Below, piece by piece: positions 1-6,186 of a DNA stretch of 8,890 nucleotides. This DNA comes from an uncultured bacterium (lineage in GTDB: Bacteria > Desulfobacterota > Desulfovibrionia > Desulfovibrionales > Desulfovibrionaceae). Numbering within the stretch: position 1 is the stretch's first letter; the number at the start of each line of letters is the position of its first letter. The stretch lies in contig CAJMLK010000079.1 of assembly GCA_905214305.1 (NCBI GenBank), positions 1 to 8,890 of the forward strand, in the 5' to 3' direction. The position numbers and the translations under genes were made by a program. Below the pieces are notes generated by a model that worked only from the letters and a program-made list of their open reading frames with translations, had not been told where the DNA came from and ran no database searches.

Positions 1-14
1 CACCTTGCCTTTTC

Positions 15-50
15 ATTCAACCTTGAGGGTGTTGCACTTGCAAGTTGAAT
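15..50. repeat. Imperfect inverted repeat at left edge, possible mobile-element end
   Basis: ATTCAACCTTG at 15-25 pairs with CAAGTTGAAT at 41-50, with one bulged C. Inside it, TTGCA (32-36) faces TGCAA (39-43). It lies exactly where the reading frame of the downstream chemoreceptor breaks: the same frame carries a short peptide (FNLEGVALAS and a few residues before it) ending in TGA at 46-48. The arrangement would fit the end of an insertion sequence, with the tail of a transposase reaching into the terminal repeat, but I cannot name a family and too little sequence is visible. It could also be an ordinary hairpin. Confidence 0.3.
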
Positions 51-1875
51 CCGCCCCTATAAACGTTCGACCCTCGGGCCTGAAGCCACCCGCGCCGGTC
101 AGCCCCTTTTCAGGCTGGCCAAGGCCAATCCTTCGTATGTGGAAGTGTACGTGGGCTACCCTGACGGCAGTTACGGTTCATCCATGCCTGACGGCCCGGT
201 GCCGGCGGCTTTTGATACTTCCAGACGCGCCTGGTATCTGAGCCGCATGAACTCCGACAAGGCCGTGGGTCTGTCAGACAGCTATCTTTCCATTTCCGGC
301 GAACTGGTGGCCCCTGTGACGCACAAGCTGCGCGACCGCAACGGCGCTTTTCGCGGGGTACTGGGTGTTGATGTTTCCCTCAACGGTCTTACGGAAAAAT
401 TCGAGGCCATGAATTTTGGCCGTACCGGCTATTTCTTGCTGGTGGAAAACACGGGACGCATCATCTGCGACCCCAAGGACAAGGAACTGACCGGCAAGAT
501 TATCGGCAAGGATATCAAAAGTCCGGGGCTGGAGCAGCTTTTCAAAACCCAGTCAGGCGTTGTGCTTACCCACATAAATGACATCGCCGTGCGTGCCAAC
601 GTGCTCACGACCAGTCTTGGCTGGAAGATCGCCGTAATTCAGGACGAGAGCGAAATTTTCGCCGAAACCAACGAGGCCATACGTTCGGTCTCCATCATTT
701 ACGCGGTCATTGCCCTTGCCATGCTGGCGGTGGCCTGGTTTATCGTGCGCTCCATCAACCGTCCGCTGCGTCTCATTGTGGAAGAGGCGGACAGCATCGC
801 TCAGGGCAACCTTGAGGTACACCTTGACGCGCGTGATTTTTACGGTGAACTGGCAGAACTGCGCCATTCTCTGCTCAATATGGTTCACAATCTGCAAAAC
901 ATGATCGAGACCGCCAATCAGAAGAGTGCCGAGGCCGAGGAGCAGACCATGCGCGCCAAGGCCGCCACCGAGCAGGCCGAACTGGCCCGGCGGCAGGCCG
1001 AGAGCGCCCGGCATGACGGCATGCTGGCTGCGGCAGGGCAGCTGGAGGAAGTGGTTACCATCATTTCTTCGGCATCCAATCAGCTTACGGCGCGGATCGG
1101 CCAGTCTGACCATATGTCGTCCGAGTCGGCGGCCCGCCTGAGCGAGGCTGCAACTGCCATGAACGAGATGAACTCCACCGTGCGCGAGGTGGCGGGCAAC
1201 GCGTCAATGGCCTCGGGCGTGTCGGACGAAACCAGAGGCAACGCGGAACACGGCGCGCAGATAGTGCGTCAGGCACTGCAAAGCATTGATCAGGTACACA
1301 AGGTTTCTCTGGTGCTCAAAAAAGACATGAACCAGCTCAATGAGCATGCGCAGGCCATCAACCGCATTATGGGCGTCATATCCGACATCGCGGATCAGAC
1401 CAACCTGCTGGCGCTCAATGCCGCCATTGAGGCTGCCCGGGCCGGTGACGCCGGACGCGGTTTTGCCGTGGTGGCGGACGAGGTGCGCAAACTGGCGGAA
1501 AAAACCATGGCTTCCACACAGGATGTGGGCAATGCCATCACCGCCATTCAGGAGAGCACCGCCAAAAGCGTAAGCGGCATGGACAAGGCCGTGGAAGAAA
1601 TTGAAACTGCCACCGGCTTTGCCAGCCAGTCCGGCGAAGCCCTGCGCCAGATCGTCAGCAATGTGGAAACCACGGCGGATCAGGTGCGGGCCATTGCCAC
1701 AGCCAGTGAAGAACAGTCTGCGGCCAGTGAGGAGATCAATCAGTCCATCGTGCAGGTCAACGACATGGTGGGGCAGACGGCCCAGGCCATGCGTGAAGCC
1801 TCCGGCGCGGTGGAAGAGCTGGCGCAGCAGGCCAGACGACTGGGTGAGCTTATCACCAGCCTCAAGCAGGCATAA
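49..1875 (+). CDS. Methyl-accepting chemotaxis protein, 5'-truncated
   Basis: Transmembrane chemoreceptor that passes periplasmic ligand binding to the CheA/CheW kinase complex. The frame is open from 49 but has no credible start: the first GTG (139) lies inside conserved Cache-like sequence (LFRLAKANPSYVEVYVGYPDG), with homology-like sequence continuing upstream to about 60, and TGA at 46-48 blocks further extension. The N-terminal membrane helix and first part of the sensor are therefore missing. What remains: the distal part of a periplasmic dCache-type domain (about 49-680), a membrane helix (688-747), a HAMP domain (748-906), a charged coiled coil rich in Ala/Glu/Gln (910-1080), and the cytoplasmic signalling hairpin. 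The highly conserved tip (DIADQTNLLALNAAIEAARA onward) is at 1369-1506. The protein ends in LKQA without a CheR-tethering pentapeptide. Ligand unknown. It may be a pseudogene, or a fragment still translated from an internal start. Confidence 0.85.
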   Translation: MRPYKRSTLGPEATRAGQPLFRLAKANPSYVEVYVGYPDGSYGSSMPDGPVPAAFDTSRRAWYLSRMNSDKAVGLSDSYLSISGELVAPVTHKLRDRNGAFRGVLGVDVSLNGLTEKFEAMNFGRTGYFLLVENTGRIICDPKDKELTGKIIGKDIKSPGLEQLFKTQSGVVLTHINDIAVRANVLTTSLGWKIAVIQDESEIFAETNEAIRSVSIIYAVIALAMLAVAWFIVRSINRPLRLIVEEADSIAQGNLEVHLDARDFYGELAELRHSLLNMVHNLQNMIETANQKSAEAEEQTMRAKAATEQAELARRQAESARHDGMLAAAGQLEEVVTIISSASNQLTARIGQSDHMSSESAARLSEAATAMNEMNSTVREVAGNASMASGVSDETRGNAEHGAQIVRQALQSIDQVHKVSLVLKKDMNQLNEHAQAINRIMGVISDIADQTNLLALNAAIEAARAGDAGRGFAVVADEVRKLAEKTMASTQDVGNAITAIQESTAKSVSGMDKAVEEIETATGFASQSGEALRQIVSNVETTADQVRAIATASEEQSAASEEINQSIVQVNDMVGQTAQAMREASGAVEELAQQARRLGELITSLKQA

Positions 1876-1907
1876 ACGCCCAGGCGCAGACCCCGTGCGC
1901 TCATTGG

Positions 1908-1923
1908 GGCGGTGATCACCGCC
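1908..1923. repeat. 16-bp perfect palindrome
   Basis: GGCGGTGATCACCGCC reads identically on both strands. It lies 32 bp after the chemoreceptor stop codon and 30 bp before the strong hairpin. It could be a protein-binding dyad or add to transcript-end structure. No function is shown by the sequence. Confidence 0.5.
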
Positions 1924-1953
1924 TGCGGGCCGCCCGTTTGCCTTGAATCAAAG

Positions 1954-1990
1954 AACGTCCCCCGGCATCACGGTGATGCCGGGGGACGTT
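1954..1990. terminator. Strong hairpin, probable bidirectional terminator
   Basis: AACGTCCCCCGGCATCA (1954-1970) and its exact reverse complement (1974-1990) form a 17-bp perfect stem around a 3-nt CGG loop. It sits between the convergent chemoreceptor and proVWX operon, where a shared terminator is expected. Neither side has a long U tract: the minus-strand side continues TTCTTTG, the plus-strand side GTGCAAATG. Termination is therefore inferred from the stem and the position. Confidence 0.7.
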
Positions 1991-2215
1991 GTGCAAATGC
2001 GTACACTGATTGCGGTGTTTCGGAGCTTTGCCTTTGAGGGCGCCTGATCCCACGCGTTTACAGTGTCTGTATGCGGCGCAGCGCGCATGCGCGGCCTGCG
2101 TCTTTTTTGCAGGGTTTTCGGGCAGGGGCTGCGGCAGGTCCGGCCTTGTGGCGAACGCCTGTTTGTGCAGCCCTCACAGCCTTTTCATGGTGAAAAAGCT
2201 CTGAACATGCCCTGC
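1991..2215. other. Intergenic 3' region between convergent genes
   Basis: I see no gene here. The only local structure is a modest hairpin at 2178-2200: AGC-TTTTCA pairs with TGAAAA-GCT across TGG, with one C/A mismatch. It lies 15 bp beyond the proX stop on the minus strand and may help end or stabilise the proVWX transcript, but no U tract follows. Open frames across this stretch have no recognisable protein features. Confidence 0.4.
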
Positions 2216-3079
2216 CTATTTTGCCAGCCAGGCTTCCACCAGTTCGGGGTGTTCCTTCATGAAGCGGCGGGCATTTTTCATGGGGTCGGCCCCCTTTTCC
2301 TGATTCCAGGCCATGAGCTGCTGCAACTGCTCGGGAGTGGCGTAAGAGAACTTTGACAAAAAGGCGTAGGCCGCAGGGTGGTCTTCCTTGAGGCCCTTGC
2401 GTGCCACGTTGTAGATGCCTTCTTCACTGCCAAGGCTGCCCTTGGGGTCTTCAAGGTAGTGCAGGTTCCAGCGGCCGAACATCCAGTGGGGCGACCATGC
2501 CGTGACCACGATCCATTCTTTGTTGCGGATGGCGTCGGCCAGACTTGAGGTCATGATGGTGTCGCTGCCTTCCATCAGTTCCATATTGTCAATACCGTAG
2601 TCTTTCATCAGCTTTTCCGTAAGCTGCATGACGCCAGCGCCGGGGTCGATGCCCACGATGCGTCCTTTGAACTTGCCTGCATTGGCCTTCAGTTCTTCCA
2701 CGGATTTCAGCGGCACGTAGTCGGGCACGGCCAGACCAAGGCGCGCACCGCCCGTGAGCTTGCCGAGCACTTCCACATTGTTTTTGACCTTGTTGTGCAT
2801 GTCCTTGTGGGTGTCGGGCAGCCACGCGGTCACCATGGCGTCGGCGTCGCCGGTGGCAAGGCTTGTCCAGAGGATGGGCTGGGTCACGGGCAGCAGCTCC
2901 ACCTTGTAGCCCAGCCTGTCTTCAAGCACGGCCTTGGCAAGGTGGCTTGAGGCATTGGCGCAGTCCCATTCCACGTAGACAAGCTGAAGGTTTTTATCTT
3001 CTTTTTTATCTTTTGCCATGGCTTCTGCTGAAAAGAGCAGGGCAAAGGCTACGGCGAGAATCAGTATGCGAAGTTTCAT
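2216..3079 (-). CDS. proX: Glycine betaine-type ABC transporter, substrate-binding protein (ProX/OpuAC)
   Basis: Periplasmic binding protein that delivers a quaternary amine osmoprotectant, most likely glycine betaine, to the ProVW membrane complex. 287 residues. The signal peptide spans residues 1-22 (MKLRILILAVAFALLFSAEAMA) with an A-M-A cleavage site and no lipobox Cys. The mature part matches the OpuAC family throughout: YVEWD (35-39), TAWLPDTH (84-91), GIDPGAGVM (143-151) and WIVVTAWSPHWMF (189-201), which supply several Trp residues (38, 86, 189, 195, 199) as candidates for the aromatic cage that holds the trimethylammonium group. The ATG at 3079 is chosen because AGGAGG (3084-3089) lies just upstream and a signal peptide follows at once; the frame is open for 78 codons further upstream but without homology. 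It is the last gene of the operon, 242 bp after proW. Substrate preference (betaine, proline betaine or choline) is inferred. Confidence 0.92.
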   Translation of the reverse strand: MKLRILILAVAFALLFSAEAMAKDKKEDKNLQLVYVEWDCANASSHLAKAVLEDRLGYKVELLPVTQPILWTSLATGDADAMVTAWLPDTHKDMHNKVKNNVEVLGKLTGGARLGLAVPDYVPLKSVEELKANAGKFKGRIVGIDPGAGVMQLTEKLMKDYGIDNMELMEGSDTIMTSSLADAIRNKEWIVVTAWSPHWMFGRWNLHYLEDPKGSLGSEEGIYNVARKGLKEDHPAAYAFLSKFSYATPEQLQQLMAWNQEKGADPMKNARRFMKEHPELVEAWLAK

Positions 3080-3083
3080 TGGT

Positions 3084-3089
3084 CCTCCT
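3084..3089 (-). promoter_or_regulatory. Ribosome binding site of proX
   Basis: Consensus AGGAGG on the minus strand, four bases before the ATG at 3079. It fixes the proX start at the signal peptide rather than at upstream in-frame codons. Confidence 0.8.
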
Positions 3090-3130
3090 TTTACAAGGTT
3101 TTTTCCGGTCACGGCTGCGGCGCCGGTGTG

Positions 3131-3176
3131 CGCCCCGCGCGCCCCGCGCGAATTGGGCGAACTGGGCGGACAGGGC
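3131..3176. repeat. 9-bp tandem repeats in the proW-proX spacer
   Basis: CGCCCCGCG occurs twice in a row (3131-3148). After one base come three degenerate 9-mers: GAATTGGGC (3150-3158), GAACTGGGC (3159-3167) and GGACAGGGC (3168-3176). The shared period of nine suggests slippage-derived repeats. They lie in the untranslated region about 50-100 bases before the proX start. Confidence 0.6.
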
Positions 3177-3203
3177 ATGGCCGCCCGCCGCAGGGGTGGC
3201 AGC

Positions 3204-3224
3204 GCAATTTCAAAGTGAAATTGC
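3204..3224. other. Stem-loop in the proW-proX spacer (proX-proximal)
   Basis: GCAATTTCA (3204-3212) and TGAAATTGC (3216-3224) form a perfect 9-bp stem with a 3-nt loop. No U tract follows on the minus strand, so it is unlikely to be a complete terminator. It could protect or process the proX end of the operon mRNA, or be an operator. Confidence 0.6.
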
Positions 3225-3242
3225 ACCAGGAGAGCTGGAACG

Positions 3243-3276
3243 CACGGCGCAGATATTTGGCAACACCCGCGCCGTG
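3243..3276. other. Stem-loop in the proW-proX spacer (middle)
   Basis: CACGGCGC (3243-3250) and GCGCCGTG (3269-3276) form a perfect 8-bp GC-rich stem with an 18-nt loop. It directly abuts the next hairpin at 3277-3315. Confidence 0.5.
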
Positions 3277-3315
3277 AAGTGCTTGCCGGGCGAGCGGTCT
3301 CGTCAGCAAGCATTT
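3277..3315. other. Stem-loop just downstream of proW
   Basis: AAGTGCTTGC (3277-3286) pairs with GCAAGCATTT (3306-3315), ten pairs including one G-T. An inner helix CGAG/CTCG (3291-3294, 3299-3302) stacks inside. It begins six bases after the proW stop codon on the minus strand. Such 3' hairpins often block exonucleases or partly stop transcription between permease and binding-protein genes. No U tract follows. Confidence 0.55.
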
Positions 3316-3321
3316 CATGCG

Positions 3322-4194
3322 TTACATGCCCTGCGGGGCCTTCTTGCCGGAGCTTTTCTGCGCCAGCGCGCGAAAGAGGCGGTCAAGGGTGATGGCAACA
3401 ATAACAATGCCAAGCCCTGCCTCAAAGCCCATGCCGATGTTGAGGCGCTGGATGGCCTTCCATACTTCGCCGCCCAGGCCGCGCGCGCCGATCATGGCCG
3501 CGATGACGGCCATTGAAAGGGCCAGCATGATGGTCTGGTTTACGCCCGCGACAATGGTGGGCATGGCCAGGGGCAGCTCCAGCTTGTACAGGCGCTGCAT
3601 GCGCGTTGCGCCAAAGGCTTCGGTGCATTCCACGAGGTCGCGCGGAACCTGCTGTATGCCCAGGCAGGTAAAGCGTATGGCCGGAGGCACTGAAAAGATG
3701 ACCGTAGCCACCACGGCGCTGACCTTGCCGATGCCGAAAAAGGGAATGGCCGGTATGAGGTAGACAAAGGCGGGCATGGTTTGCATGACATCAAGCACAG
3801 GCATGACAATCTTGCGCGCCGTGGGGGACATGGCCGCAAGAATGCCGCAGGGCACACCCACAAGCACAGAAAGCAGCGTGGCGGAAAGCACCAGAGCCAG
3901 CGTGCTGATGGTGGGCGTCCACAGGCCGAGGTTCCACAAAAGGCCAAAGCCAAGGGCTACAAATACGGGCAGGCCGGGCCTGCGCGTTACCCACCACGCC
4001 AGAGCCGCCAGAAGCAGAATAAAAAGCCACGGCGGCGGCAACAGCATAAAATCTTCAAAACGGTCCAGCAGGGCAAGCATGATGGCGGATCCCGCGCGGG
4101 TAACGCCGGAAAACTGCTCCACCAAAAATTCCACGCCGCTGTCAATATAGGTGGACAGGGGCAATCTAGGCAGCATGCGCACCCCCCCTGTCAT
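3322..4194 (-). CDS. proW: Glycine betaine-type ABC transporter, permease (ProW/OpuAB)
   Basis: Integral inner-membrane subunit that forms the translocation channel and takes up substrate from ProX. 290 residues from the ATG at 4194. About seven hydrophobic segments can be seen (roughly 56-69, 76-92, 97-121, 131-155, 157-180, 211-236, 257-277). The BPD_transp_1 coupling (EAA) loop is at 192-214: EAFGATRMQRLYKLELPLAMP, with the conserved Gly. It is shorter than E. coli ProW because it lacks that protein's long N-terminal extension, and resembles OpuAB-type permeases. The start overlaps the end of proV by 29 bases; GGTGGAG precedes the 4194 ATG. A second ATG at 4176 (MLPRLPL) would shorten the overlap to 11 bases and matches typical family N-termini. 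In either case translation is probably coupled to proV. Confidence 0.92.
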   Translation of the reverse strand: MTGGVRMLPRLPLSTYIDSGVEFLVEQFSGVTRAGSAIMLALLDRFEDFMLLPPPWLFILLLAALAWWVTRRPGLPVFVALGFGLLWNLGLWTPTISTLALVLSATLLSVLVGVPCGILAAMSPTARKIVMPVLDVMQTMPAFVYLIPAIPFFGIGKVSAVVATVIFSVPPAIRFTCLGIQQVPRDLVECTEAFGATRMQRLYKLELPLAMPTIVAGVNQTIMLALSMAVIAAMIGARGLGGEVWKAIQRLNIGMGFEAGLGIVIVAITLDRLFRALAQKSSGKKAPQGM

Positions 4195-5374
4195 TATGCT
4201 CCACCAGTGCGCCCAGCAGCAGACCGCGCACGATGACGCCCTGCAGGCGACGGCGGCTGTCTACCACAGCCAGCGGGTAGGGCAGCTCGGCCATGAGGGG
4301 CACAAGCTCTGTCACCGGTGTGTCTGGCGTCACCGTCACAATGTCCGTGCGGGTTATTTCCGTAAGGTCTGAACGCCCCGTGCTCACAAGGGCCTCGGCG
4401 TCGTCGGCATTAAGAATGCCCACAAAGCGGCGATGGCGGTCCAGCACAAAAAGCGAAGCAATGGAATGGATGCGCATTTTGCGCAGGGCGGCGCGCGGCC
4501 CGTCCAGGCCAAGTACCGCAGTATCTTCGGAACGCTTCATGACGCTGGCGGCGGTCAGCACCTGCGAGGCGTCGGCCGAGGCCACAAAACGAGCCACATA
4601 GTCATTGGCCGGAGCCTGAAGGATTTCTTCGGGCGTGCCGGTCTGCACAACGGCTCCGTCCTGCAGCAGAACAATGCGGTCACCGAGCTTGAATGCTTCG
4701 TTGAGGTCATGCGTAATAAAGACAATGGTTTTCTGAATGTCTTCCTGAAGCGAAAGCAGCTCGTCCTGCATTTCCTGACGGATAAGAGGGTCGAGGGCGC
4801 TGAAGGCTTCGTCCATCAGCAGCACTTGCGGCTCAAGGGCCAGGGCGCGGGCCAGACCCACACGCTGTTTCATGCCGCCGGAAAGCTCACCGGGGAAGGA
4901 ATTTTTCCACTGTGCAAGGCCGACGCGTTCAAGCATTTCCTCGCTTTTTTTCAGGCGCCGGGTTTCAGACACTCCCATGATTTCAAGGCCAAAGGCGGTG
5001 TTCTGCAATACCGTGCGGTGCGGAAAAAGCGCAAAGTTCTGAAACACCATGCCAAAGCAGCGCTGGCGCACGTGGCGCAGCTCTTTGGCATTCATGGTGG
5101 TTATGTCCGCGCCGTCCACAAGAATGCGGCCGGAACTGGGCATGATCAGTCCGTTGAGGCAGCGCAGCAGAGTAGACTTGCCGCTGCCGGAAAGGCCCAT
5201 GATGACAAGCAGTTCGCTGTCAGTAATATCAAGGGAAATGTCGCGCAGGGCCACCGTGGTGCGGGTTTTTCGCAGAATGTCCGCGCGTGAGGCGCCTTCG
5301 GCGGCCAGTTCGAGAGCCTGTTCCGGCTGTGGCCCGAAGACTTTAGAAATATTTTGGATGGAAATTTTTGCCAT
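4166..5374 (-). CDS. proV: Glycine betaine-type ABC transporter, ATP-binding protein (ProV)
   Basis: Cytoplasmic ATPase that powers ProW-mediated import of osmoprotectant. 402 residues, almost the length of E. coli ProV. Visible elements: the ProV-type N-terminal stretch before the first core strand (1-50), Walker A GLSGSGKST (60-68), Q-loop Gln112 (MVFQNFALFPH), ABC signature LSGGMKQ (164-170), Walker B VLLMDEA (184-190), D-loop SALD, and H-loop His222 (ITHDLNEA). The C-terminus carries two CBS repeats (about 277-335 and 340-395), which in OpuA-type transporters sense ionic strength. First gene of the operon, with AGGAGG four bases before the ATG. The promoter must lie in the long upstream gap, but I cannot identify one with confidence. 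All key catalytic residues are present, so it should be active. Confidence 0.94.
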   Translation of the reverse strand: MAKISIQNISKVFGPQPEQALELAAEGASRADILRKTRTTVALRDISLDITDSELLVIMGLSGSGKSTLLRCLNGLIMPSSGRILVDGADITTMNAKELRHVRQRCFGMVFQNFALFPHRTVLQNTAFGLEIMGVSETRRLKKSEEMLERVGLAQWKNSFPGELSGGMKQRVGLARALALEPQVLLMDEAFSALDPLIRQEMQDELLSLQEDIQKTIVFITHDLNEAFKLGDRIVLLQDGAVVQTGTPEEILQAPANDYVARFVASADASQVLTAASVMKRSEDTAVLGLDGPRAALRKMRIHSIASLFVLDRHRRFVGILNADDAEALVSTGRSDLTEITRTDIVTVTPDTPVTELVPLMAELPYPLAVVDSRRRLQGVIVRGLLLGALVEHNDRGGAHAA

Positions 5375-5378
5375 ATAC

Positions 5379-5384
5379 CCTCCT
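5379..5384 (-). promoter_or_regulatory. Ribosome binding site of proV
   Basis: AGGAGG on the minus strand, four bases before the proV ATG at 5374. It supports this start. Confidence 0.8.
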
Positions 5385-5703
5385 TCTGCCGTGGCATGAA
5401 AATGTCGCGGGTGTAGCCCGTAAACGGGCGAGTATATGGAAGGACGAACAATGATTGATCGTCAAAACGAACTTGCTGGAGTCATCAGCGTTGACGGCAC
5501 CGGCAGATGAACGCCTCCTCGGTACAAACCGAACTTCCATAAAGTGTTATTAAAAGTATTTTAAAAACAAGACATCATATTATGCAGAAAAAAATGGTTT
5601 CCTTACTGTGATTTGCCTCCTTTGTTTTCACACGCCGGCTTGCCCTGAGTCGGGTGCACGGGCCTGTGCGGAAAATTTATGTCATTCACATTCATGTTGC
5701 ACT

Positions 5704-5734
5704 ATACTGCAATTGGTGTTTGTAAATGCAGTAT
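5704..5734. repeat. Inverted repeat, possible operator
   Basis: ATACTGCA (5704-5711) and TGCAGTAT (5727-5734) are perfect reverse complements separated by 15 bp. Pairing continues as ATT/AAA with one mismatch. It lies in the AT-rich gap, far from both flanking start codons (330 bp from proV), so its target is unclear. Confidence 0.45.
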
Positions 5735-5758
5735 GACTCTTTTGCACATGTTACATAA

Positions 5759-5778
5759 TGAAAAAAACTGTTTTTTCA
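5759..5778. repeat. AT-rich hairpin
   Basis: TGAAAAAA (5759-5766) and TTTTTTCA (5771-5778) form an 8-bp perfect stem with an ACTG loop. It is A/T-only apart from one G-C pair and so weak as RNA. It may only reflect local A and T runs. Confidence 0.35.
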
Positions 5779-6062
5779 GATATGCATTGAAGATTCTTTT
5801 AAGATGCGAACATGAATGTCGCTGAATCTGCAGAAGCTGTGGCATGAAGCGGGGGATATTCCGAAGGAAGTAGCAGGACGCCACGCTGTTTGATGTGATG
5901 TTCTGGAGATAATAAAGTAAAAAAACATACGATGCAAGGATGAATTTTATCTCTGCATTTATTTTCATATTTCGGGGTCTTGGGCCGGTCTTTCAGCCCG
6001 GTCGCGGCGTGCTTCTGGCATCAGCGCGCTTTTGGCGACGTGCGGGTGCAGGGCTGCGGAAC

Positions 6063-6146
6063 AGGCTGCGCACGACAGGCCGCGCACGGCCAGACGCACA
6101 CGGCAGGCCGCGCACGAGAGGCTGCGCACGACAGGCCGCGCACAGC
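6063..6146. repeat. 14-bp tandem repeat, six units as three 28-bp dimers
   Basis: Six contiguous 14-mers follow the consensus AGGC(T/C)GCGCACG(A/G)C. Unit starts are 6063, 6077, 6091, 6105, 6119 and 6133. Units 1 and 5 are identical (AGGCTGCGCACGAC); units 2 and 6 differ by two bases; unit 3 is the most degenerate (CAGACGCACACGGC). Units 1-2 and 5-6 are thus copies of one 28-bp dimer. The period is not a multiple of three and the array lies 40 bp beyond the moeA stop, so it is not a coding repeat. There are no unique spacers, which rules out CRISPR. Confidence 0.85.
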
Positions 6147-6186
6147 TTTCGCTCATGCGCTCGCTGCTTTCAGTCCGGGAGGTTTT

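Larger units (their letters stand above)
5375..6062. other. Long intergenic region upstream of proV, AT-rich in its middle
   Basis: No convincing gene. The part near proV (5375-5530) is the 5' leader of the proVWX operon. It holds small hairpins: GCCCG/CGGGC at 5416-5429 and TCGGT/ACCGA at 5519-5532. On the minus strand a TATACT (5431-5436) and a TTGACG (about 5459-5464) occur, but 23 bp apart, too far for a standard promoter. From about 5530 to 5970 the base composition drops to strongly AT-rich, unlike the flanking genes, and several dyads appear (listed separately). The open frame at 5702-5968 (minus) encodes an 88-residue low-complexity, Leu/Phe/Ser-rich peptide with no recognisable domain and is probably not a gene. 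GC-rich sequence returns at about 5970. Confidence 0.6.

Noticed and set aside
553..1113. 186-codon minus-strand open frame
   Set aside because: It lies antisense to the HAMP and coiled-coil part of the chemoreceptor and has no protein features of its own.
3080..3313. Extended N-terminus for proX from an upstream start
   Set aside because: The signal peptide and ribosome binding site place the start at 3079. The upstream codons run through hairpins and tandem repeats without similarity to the family.
2863..3516. 217-codon plus-strand open frame across proX, its spacer and proW
   Set aside because: It is antisense to two clearly recognised genes, and its translation is Arg/Ala-rich, typical of shadow frames in GC-rich DNA.
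5431..5464. Sigma-70 promoter for proV (TTGACG with TATACT, minus strand)
   Set aside because: The elements are 23 bp apart, outside the usual 16-18 bp spacing.
5451..5465. FNR-type box (TTGATCGTCAA)
   Set aside because: The half-sites are too close together to match TTGAT-N4-ATCAA.
5702..5968. 88-codon minus-strand open frame in the AT-rich gap
   Set aside because: The peptide is low-complexity, follows the A/T runs and has no domain. The frame is better explained by base composition.
6063..6146. CRISPR array
   Set aside because: The 14-bp units are contiguous with no unique spacers.
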